A stretch of DNA of 7,884 nucleotides from an uncultured Tissierellia bacterium. Lineage in GTDB: Bacteria > Bacillota > Clostridia > Tissierellales > Peptoniphilaceae. A program made the position numbers and the translations under genes. This document shows, one piece after another, positions 5,154-7,884 of this stretch (positions are counted from its first letter, which is position 1; every line of letters starts with the position of its first letter). The notes below the pieces were generated by a model. The model searched no databases, was not told the DNA's origin, and saw nothing but the letters and a program-made list of their open reading frames with translations. The stretch is taken from positions 1-7,884 of the forward strand of contig CAMYOR010000043.1 in NCBI GenBank assembly GCA_947278105.1. Reading direction: 5' to 3'.

Positions 5154-7742
5154 ATGAAAAATGAAAAATTTACCCAGAAAAGTCTGGAAGTCATCCAAAA
5201 TGCCCAGGCCGCAGCCATTAAAAATGGCAATCCGGACCTCACTGACCTCCACCTTCATCTGGCCCTCACGATGGATTCCAAGGGCATGGTGGACCAGGTC
5301 CTCTCCGCCATGAACGTCCCCATCCGTCCCTACCAGGTCGATGTGGAAAGAGCCGTCGAGAATCTCCCCACCCAGGAAGGGCAAAGTCAGGTCTATCCCA
5401 ACGCCGTCTTTCAGCGTATCCTTCTAAAAGCGGAAGACGAGGCCAAAGCCCTGGGCGATGAATATATTTCTGTCGAGCACCTCTATCTGTCCCTCCTTAA
5501 CGAGCGCAGGATCCCCTCCCAGGAAATATTCAAAAAATATGGAATAAAAAAAGAAGACTTCAAGGCCCAGCTCCAAAAGATCCGGGGGTCCCGGAAGGTG
5601 ACCTCGGATAATCCCGAAGAAACCGAAGACGTCCTCAAAAAATATGGGAAGGATCTGACCCAGGAGGCCCGGGAGGGCAAGGGCGATCCCATCATCGGAA
5701 GAGACGATGAAATTCGGGACCTGACCCGGATCCTCTGCCGGCGGACGAAAAATAATCCGGTCCTGATCGGCGACCCCGGTGTCGGAAAAACCGCCGTCGT
5801 CGAGGGCCTGGCCCAGCGGATTGTCAAAGGCGATGTTCCCTCCACCCTCAAAGACACCATGATCTATGAGCTGGACCTGGGCCTTCTTCTTGCCGGAGCC
5901 AAGTACCGGGGCCAATTCGAAGAAAGGCTCAAGGCCGTCCTTGAAGAAGTCGAAAAATCCCAGGGACAGATTATCATGTTTGTCGATGAGCTCCACCTGA
6001 TTGTCGGCGCCGGCCGGACCGATGGGGCCATGGATGCCTCCAACCTCATGAAACCGGCCCTCTCCCGGGGGAAAATCCGCCTGATCGGCGCCACCACCTT
6101 AAACGAATACAAAAAATACATCGAAAAGGACGGGGCCCTGGAGCGCCGCTTCCAGAAGATCATGGTCGAAGAACCCTCAGTCGAAGACACCGTCTCCATC
6201 CTCCGAGGCATCAAGGGCCGCTACGAAATGCACCATAAGCTCCGGATTTCCGACTCTGCCGTCGTCGCCGCCGCCACCCTCTCCGACCGCTATATCACCG
6301 ACCGCTTCCTCCCCGATAAGGCTATCGACCTTATGGATGAAGCCGCTGCCATGGTCCGAACTGAGCTGGATTCCATGCCCCAGGCCCTGGACGAGACCCG
6401 CCGCAAGATCCTCCAGGCCGAAATCGAGCGGGTCGCCCTCCAGAAGGAAACCGATGAAAAGTCCAAAAGACGCCTGGACGACCTGGAAAAGGAAATCGCC
6501 TCCCTTAAAGAAACCTATGACCAGGGCTTCCTGGAATGGGAAAAGTCCAAGAAAGTTCTCGAGGACCAGACCCGGATCAAACAGGAAATTGAATCCGTAA
6601 ACCATCAGATTGAAGAGGCCGAGCGTTCCTATGACTATGCCCGGGCCTCCGAGCTTCGCTATGGCCGCCTCGCCCAGCTTCAAAAAGACCTCGAAGAATC
6701 CGAGAAGAGAGGGGAAGAGGACCAGTCCCAAATCAAAGAAGAAGTGACCGACGAAGAGGTCGCCGAAGTCGTCGCCAAGTGGACCGGCATCCCCGTCACC
6801 AAGCTGGTCGTCTCTGAAAGGGCCAAGATCCTCCAGCTCCCGGAAATCCTCAAAAAGCGGGTTGTCGGCCAAGACCAGGCCGTCCAGGCCATCTCCGACG
6901 CCATTATCCGGGCCCGGTCCGGCCTTAAAGATCCCCGCCAGCCCATCGGTTCCTTCATTTTCCTAGGCCCCACCGGCGTCGGCAAAACCGAGCTGGCCAA
7001 AGCCCTCACCGAAGCCCTCTTTGACAGCGAAAAAGCCATGGTCCGCATTGATATGTCCGAATACATGGAAAAATATTCCGTCTCCCGCCTGATCGGCTCC
7101 GCCCCCGGATACATCGGCTATGAAGAAGGAGGCCAGCTGACCGAAGCCGTCCGCCGCCATCCCTATTCCGTCGTCCTCTTCGACGAAATCGAAAAAGCCC
7201 ACCCCGATGTCTTCAACATCCTCCTCCAGGTCCTCGATGACGGCCGCCTCACCGACAACCAGGGTCACACCGTCGACTTCAAAAACACCGTCATCATCAT
7301 GACCTCCAACCTCGGCTCCCAGGCCATCCTGGATGGCATGAGCCCAGAAGGAGAAATTTCCGAATCCGCCACGGCTGAAGTCCAGTCCGCCTTAAGAGCC
7401 GCCTTTCGCCCCGAATTCCTCAACCGGATTGACGACATCATCCTCTTCAAGGCCCTGACCAAGAACGAAATTGACCTGATCATTGACCATGAGCTCTCGA
7501 AGATCGCCGCCCGCCTCGAAGGCCGCGACATCACCCTCACCACCGATGAAAAGGCCAAAACCTACATCCTCAGCCAGGCCTACTCGCCCCAGTTCGGCGC
7601 CCGTCCCATCAAGCGCTTCCTCGAAAAGAACGTCCAGACCGCCCTCGGCCGCAAGCTCATCGAAGGGACCATCGGCGACGGGGACCATGTCCTGATCACC
7701 GCCACCGACCAGGGCCTCCAATTCGAGACCCAGTCCCGCTGA
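5154..7742 (+). CDS. clpB: Chaperone protein ClpB (Hsp100 disaggregase)
   Basis: ClpB is a cytosolic hexameric AAA+ machine that pulls polypeptides out of aggregates with DnaK/DnaJ/GrpE. All expected parts are present in 862 residues (E. coli has 857). The N-domain is about 1-145. AAA-1 has Walker [10 protein letters not shown] (206-214), pore loop AKYRGQFE around Y251, Walker B IMFVDEL (274-280) and the Arg-finger pair in ALERRFQ (R331, R332). The coiled-coil M-domain spans about 405-525; its full length separates ClpB from ClpC and ClpA. AAA-2 has Walker [10 protein letters not shown] (605-613), pore segment GYIGYEEGG (652-660), Walker [12 protein letters not shown] (673-683), [10 protein letters not shown] (750-759 region) and sensor-2 GARPIKR (815-821). 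No ClpP-docking LGF-type loop was seen, so a protease partnership is not expected. ATG at 5154 follows AAGGAG by 6 nt. Regulation comes from the HrcA/CtsR-type promoter ahead of the J-protein gene. A GTG at 5598 (Val149) corresponds to the internal start that yields short ClpB in E. coli. Confidence 0.98.
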   Translation: MKNEKFTQKSLEVIQNAQAAAIKNGNPDLTDLHLHLALTMDSKGMVDQVLSAMNVPIRPYQVDVERAVENLPTQEGQSQVYPNAVFQRILLKAEDEAKALGDEYISVEHLYLSLLNERRIPSQEIFKKYGIKKEDFKAQLQKIRGSRKVTSDNPEETEDVLKKYGKDLTQEAREGKGDPIIGRDDEIRDLTRILCRRTKNNPVLIGDPGVGKTAVVEGLAQRIVKGDVPSTLKDTMIYELDLGLLLAGAKYRGQFEERLKAVLEEVEKSQGQIIMFVDELHLIVGAGRTDGAMDASNLMKPALSRGKIRLIGATTLNEYKKYIEKDGALERRFQKIMVEEPSVEDTVSILRGIKGRYEMHHKLRISDSAVVAAATLSDRYITDRFLPDKAIDLMDEAAAMVRTELDSMPQALDETRRKILQAEIERVALQKETDEKSKRRLDDLEKEIASLKETYDQGFLEWEKSKKVLEDQTRIKQEIESVNHQIEEAERSYDYARASELRYGRLAQLQKDLEESEKRGEEDQSQIKEEVTDEEVAEVVAKWTGIPVTKLVVSERAKILQLPEILKKRVVGQDQAVQAISDAIIRARSGLKDPRQPIGSFIFLGPTGVGKTELAKALTEALFDSEKAMVRIDMSEYMEKYSVSRLIGSAPGYIGYEEGGQLTEAVRRHPYSVVLFDEIEKAHPDVFNILLQVLDDGRLTDNQGHTVDFKNTVIIMTSNLGSQAILDGMSPEGEISESATAEVQSALRAAFRPEFLNRIDDIILFKALTKNEIDLIIDHELSKIAARLEGRDITLTTDEKAKTYILSQAYSPQFGARPIKRFLEKNVQTALGRKLIEGTIGDGDHVLITATDQGLQFETQSR

Positions 7743-7772
7743 CCGCGCCGCTGACCGCGCCGCTGACCGCGG
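7737..7772 (+). repeat. Three 12-bp tandem repeats overlapping the clpB stop codon
   Basis: CGCTGACCGCGC occurs at 7737-7748 and 7749-7760 and, with one changed last base, at 7761-7772. The TGA in the first unit is the clpB stop. Because the unit is 12 bp, in-frame TGA codons recur at 7752 and 7764. A rough fourth unit with TGA at 7777 has slipped out of frame. Confidence 0.93.
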
Positions 7773-7788
7773 CCAATGACGCGGCCGC
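7769..7788 (+). other. Small GC dyad after the tandem repeat
   Basis: GCGGCC (7769-7774) and GGCCGC (7783-7788) are complementary around 8 nt. No T run follows, so it is not a terminator by itself. It could be a stabilising stem upstream of the real terminator, or chance in GC-rich DNA. Confidence 0.35.
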
Positions 7789-7820
7789 CCCCAGCTCGCC
7801 GAGCCCTCCGCCACTTTCCG

Positions 7821-7864
7821 CCCCGCCCTCCAGCCGTTTAGGCTGGAGGGCGGGGCTCTATCTT
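7821..7864 (+). terminator. Intrinsic terminator of the dnaJ-clpB operon
   Basis: CCCCGCCCTCCAGCC (7821-7835) pairs perfectly over 15 bp with 7841-7855 around a GTTTA loop. CTCTATCTT follows: T-rich but interrupted, so the U tract is imperfect while the stem is exceptionally strong. There is no A run on the left side, so it should act only on + strand transcripts. It lies 79 nt beyond the clpB stop and no further gene is visible before the window ends. Confidence 0.85.
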
Positions 7865-7884
7865 AGGTGCCCGCTGCGCCCCGC

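Noticed and set aside
6177..6872. 231-codon open frame on the minus strand opposite the clpB middle region
   Set aside because: Same antisense shadow effect. The + strand encodes essential ClpB motifs throughout.
1..7824. Shared 11-mer TCGCCGAGCCC and GCTGACC at both ends of the window, suggesting flanking repeats
   Set aside because: The matches are short, differently spaced and GC-rich. TCGCCGA-type words are common in this DNA, so chance is the simpler explanation.

Overview
The window looks like chromosomal core DNA from a GC-rich, low-oxygen Firmicute, most likely a member of Clostridia. The evidence is a Rex redox repressor with the clostridial-style segments ISSAKLSK and SQIRQDLNHFGGFGQQGYGYN, a CtsR heptad-repeat operator, a CIRCE-like operator, strong AAGGAGG-type ribosome binding sites, and a marked preference for C or G at third codon positions. 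I could not fix the genus. All supported genes are on the + strand, and there is no sign of a mobile element, CRISPR array, tRNA or rRNA.

Layout. Positions 2-55 hold what is probably the last 17 codons of an upstream gene. After a short leader comes rex (203-874). One base later an ABC-F translation-factor ATPase begins (876-2810), so these two are almost certainly co-transcribed and translationally coupled. An 85-nt gap with two small GC hairpins leads to a GDPD-fold protein (2896-3876). It has lost most of the catalytic and metal-binding residues of its family and ends in a single C-terminal membrane anchor. No clear promoter was found before rex, so the first block may be read from further upstream.

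The 198-nt gap at 3877-4074 is the richest regulatory stretch. In order it holds a degenerate CIRCE (HrcA) operator, a GC-rich inverted repeat spanning the -35 region, a near-consensus promoter (TTGCAT, 17-nt spacer, TATAAT), a perfect CtsR direct repeat at the expected transcription start, and a strong SD running straight out of that repeat. It drives a two-gene heat-shock operon: a zinc-finger-less DnaJ/CbpA-type co-chaperone (4075-5106) and the full-length disaggregase ClpB (5154-7742). A stable UUCG-capped hairpin lies between the two genes. The operon closes with a 12-bp tandem repeat that triplicates the clpB stop codon in frame, followed by a perfect 15-bp terminator stem.

Working together: the second operon is a disaggregation module. 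The J-protein would bring DnaK and clients to ClpB, and both genes are predicted to be induced when HrcA and CtsR are released during heat or protein stress. The first block combines NADH/NAD+ sensing (Rex) with a ribosome-associated ATPase and a predicted non-catalytic membrane-anchored GDPD-like protein. The most unusual items are the two-repressor promoter with CIRCE placed upstream of the -35, and the degenerate GDPD. I see no wholly new multi-gene system; the other genes are recognisable housekeeping families.
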